From assembly GCA_017989935.1 (NCBI GenBank), contig JAGNOY010000014.1:1-18182 (forward strand): a stretch of 18,182 bases of DNA, given 5' to 3'. The position numbers were made by a program, and so were the translations under genes. The stretch is from Chitinophagaceae bacterium. Lineage in GTDB: Bacteria > Bacteroidota > Bacteroidia > Chitinophagales > Chitinophagaceae. Below are positions 17,170-18,182 of this stretch, in pieces. The stretch's first letter is position 1. The number at the start of each line of letters is the position of its first letter. The notes beneath the pieces were generated by a model that saw only the letters and a list, made by a program, of their open reading frames with translations, had not been told where the DNA came from and did no database searches.

Positions 17170-17278
17170 GCGCGAGGGATGGTCGTGGAAAGCCCGCATC
17201 CCGAGAGGCTTCACCCTTTCTATTTGGAAGCAGATGTATCATAGCCGATTCGGGAGGGGACTTGGAACAACAGCCCGG
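17170..17278 (-). repeat. Structured intergenic element, diverged copy C (inverted)
   Basis: On the minus strand it shares the exact 15-mer CCGAATCGGCTATGA and an 18-nt block AGCCTCTCGGRATGCGGG with copies A and B. Its inner arms TCCCGA/TCGGGA (17250-17255, 17199-17204) replace the T-A pair of A and B by C-G, a compensatory change, and GGCT/AGCC (17243-17246, 17207-17210) is kept. The loop is 32 nt and unrelated in sequence, and the outer arms differ. It lies 3' of the S9 peptidase gene in the same relative orientation as A after the regulator gene. Confidence 0.7.
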
Positions 17279-17335
17279 TTTCGTGGTATTGCGCTGCCTC
17301 ATTCGATGACACCTAACTTTTCAATACCACGAAAC
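17278..17335. repeat. 14-bp perfect inverted repeat downstream of the S9 peptidase gene
   Basis: GTTTCGTGGTATTG (17278-17291) and CAATACCACGAAAC (17322-17335) are fully complementary around a 30-nt loop. The hairpin starts 18 bp after the stop codon of the minus-strand S9 gene and abuts element copy C. There is no U-run, so intrinsic termination is doubtful; a 3'-end stabilising hairpin or a mobile-repeat terminus are alternatives. Confidence 0.65.
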
Positions 17336-17352
17336 GCGCCCAAGTCATCAAA

Positions 17353-18182
17353 CTACAAAGTTTCGCTCAACCATTTATAAAATTCTTGTTGCCAAACTAG
17401 TCCGTTTTGTGGCTTCAGCACCCAATGATTTTCTTCAGGCAACAACACAAACCTACTTTTAATGCCTTTAAGTTGAGCTGCTTGAAAGGCTTGTAATCCT
17501 TGCTCGATAGGCACGCGAAAGTCTTTGCCCCCTTGAATAATCATGATGGGTGTATTCCATTTGTCTATGTAATTGCTCGGACTAAAATTTTTATAGCTGT
17601 TTTGTGCTGCGCGATTGCTCTTGTCCCAATAAGCGCCGCCAATATCCCAATTGGCAAACCACAATTCTTCAGTGGTACCATACCAACTTTTCAAATCAAA
17701 CAAACCACAATGAGAAATAAATGTTTTGAAACGTCCTTCGTGAATACCCGCTAACATCAGTACGGAATAGCCTCCGTAACTTGCGCCTACAGCACCTCTG
17801 CGGTCTTTGTCGATATATGATTCTTCTGAAATATCATCCACCACGGCCAAATAATCTCGCATAGGATTGCCGCCCCAATCTTTGCTAATGTCTGCATTCC
17901 ATTTTGTGCCCCAACCAGGCATCCCTGTTCGGTTTGGTGCAATCACGATATAACCTTGACTGGCCATTAATTGAAAATTCCATCTGAAAGAATAAAATTG
18001 CGACAAGGCACTTTGTGGACCACCCTGACAATACAACAACATAGGGTATTTCTTTTTCGGATCGAAGTTAGGTGGATAAATGACCCATGAAAATACCCTA
18101 TCTCCATTCTCTAATTCGGTATATCTTTCAGACACTTTGCATAGATTGATTTGTGCATAGTTCGCGTCATTGACATGTGTGA
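17353..18182 (-). CDS. S9 family (prolyl oligopeptidase-like) serine peptidase, C-terminal part
   Basis: The frame is open from the right edge to the TAG at 17353-17355 (about 276 residues visible), so the N-terminal beta-propeller and start lie outside the window. The alpha/beta-hydrolase catalytic domain is complete: oxyanion-region 'YCQGGPQSALSQFYSFRW', nucleophile serine in 'GASYGGYS', aspartate in 'IQGGKDFRVP' and histidine in 'PEENHWV'. It resembles dipeptidyl/acylaminoacyl peptidases of subfamily S9C, which in Bacteroidota are usually periplasmic and trim short peptides. An in-frame GTG at 18135 is internal, because the coding pattern continues upstream of it ('HVNDANYAQINLCK'). The gene is upstream of the EnvC-type gene on the same strand but separated by about 300 bp with two hairpin elements and a promoter, so it is probably a separate transcript. 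Confidence 0.92.
   Translation of the reverse strand, partial: THVNDANYAQINLCKVSERYTELENGDRVFSWVIYPPNFDPKKKYPMLLYCQGGPQSALSQFYSFRWNFQLMASQGYIVIAPNRTGMPGWGTKWNADISKDWGGNPMRDYLAVVDDISEESYIDKDRRGAVGASYGGYSVLMLAGIHEGRFKTFISHCGLFDLKSWYGTTEELWFANWDIGGAYWDKSNRAAQNSYKNFSPSNYIDKWNTPIMIIQGGKDFRVPIEQGLQAFQAAQLKGIKSRFVLLPEENHWVLKPQNGLVWQQEFYKWLSETL

Noticed and set aside
17278..17335. 14-bp inverted repeat as an intrinsic terminator of the S9 gene
   Set aside because: The loop is 30 nt and no run of U follows the stem on the minus strand.
16994..17380. 128-codon plus-strand open frame
   Set aside because: It runs antisense across the EnvC-type signal peptide, crosses the structured element C and ends inside the S9 gene; composition and motifs are not protein-like.

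Overview
The window looks like a chromosomal segment of a low-GC member of the Bacteroidota, probably a Chitinophagia-, Saprospiria- or Sphingobacteriia-like lineage. The evidence is two large secreted proteins ending in type IX secretion (T9SS) type A sorting domains ('LYPNPT' cores), signal peptides ending in AQ or YGQ, no Shine-Dalgarno sequences, -7 boxes of the form TAnnTTTG, and a LytS/LytTR two-component pair whose sensor carries a periplasmic beta-propeller and Y_Y_Y module. I see no rRNA, tRNA, CRISPR array, transposase or integrase.

Left part (1-7673), minus strand: a secreted 'GVGT..P..KLHI'-type surface protein that runs off the left edge lies 39 bp downstream of a 2,238-residue T9SS protein, probably in one operon. 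The giant protein joins an intact M23 (LytM) zinc peptidase to SLH-like, FN3, PKD, CARDB, YCF48-like propeller, Ig-like, 3-coathanger and T9SS domains. A 153-bp divergent region separates it from the plus-strand two-component system. That region holds a good Bacteroidota promoter for the giant gene, a 71-nt tract without G, and a 9-bp direct repeat at 21-bp spacing, which is the geometry expected of a LytTR operator.

Middle (7674-15152), plus strand: a LytS-family sensor kinase and a LytTR response regulator overlap by 14 bp. After about 730 bp of mostly AT-rich non-coding DNA comes an 877-residue FN3-repeat T9SS protein with a strong hairpin terminator. The last 38 codons of the regulator, its stop codon and the 3' flank recur as a second copy at 14902-15152. 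The FN3 gene is therefore flanked by direct repeats of about 250 bp, about 3.6 kb apart; the second copy is a truncated LytTR pseudogene.

Right part (15188-18182), minus strand: an EnvC-type divisome/amidase-activator protein with a degenerate LytM domain and a striking 14-residue charged repeat, and upstream of it the C-terminal catalytic half of an S9 (prolyl oligopeptidase-like) peptidase that runs off the right edge.

The main non-coding novelty is a structured intergenic element of about 110 bp present three times (11434-11547, 15039-15152, and a diverged inverted copy at 17170-17278). Each copy lies just 3' of a gene or gene remnant, in the same orientation relative to it. All share an inner hairpin, and a compensatory base-pair change between copies suggests the structure is under selection. 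The proposal of one regulated cell-envelope/surface locus (two-component system controlling the giant protein) is inference; domain calls and repeats are read directly from the sequence.
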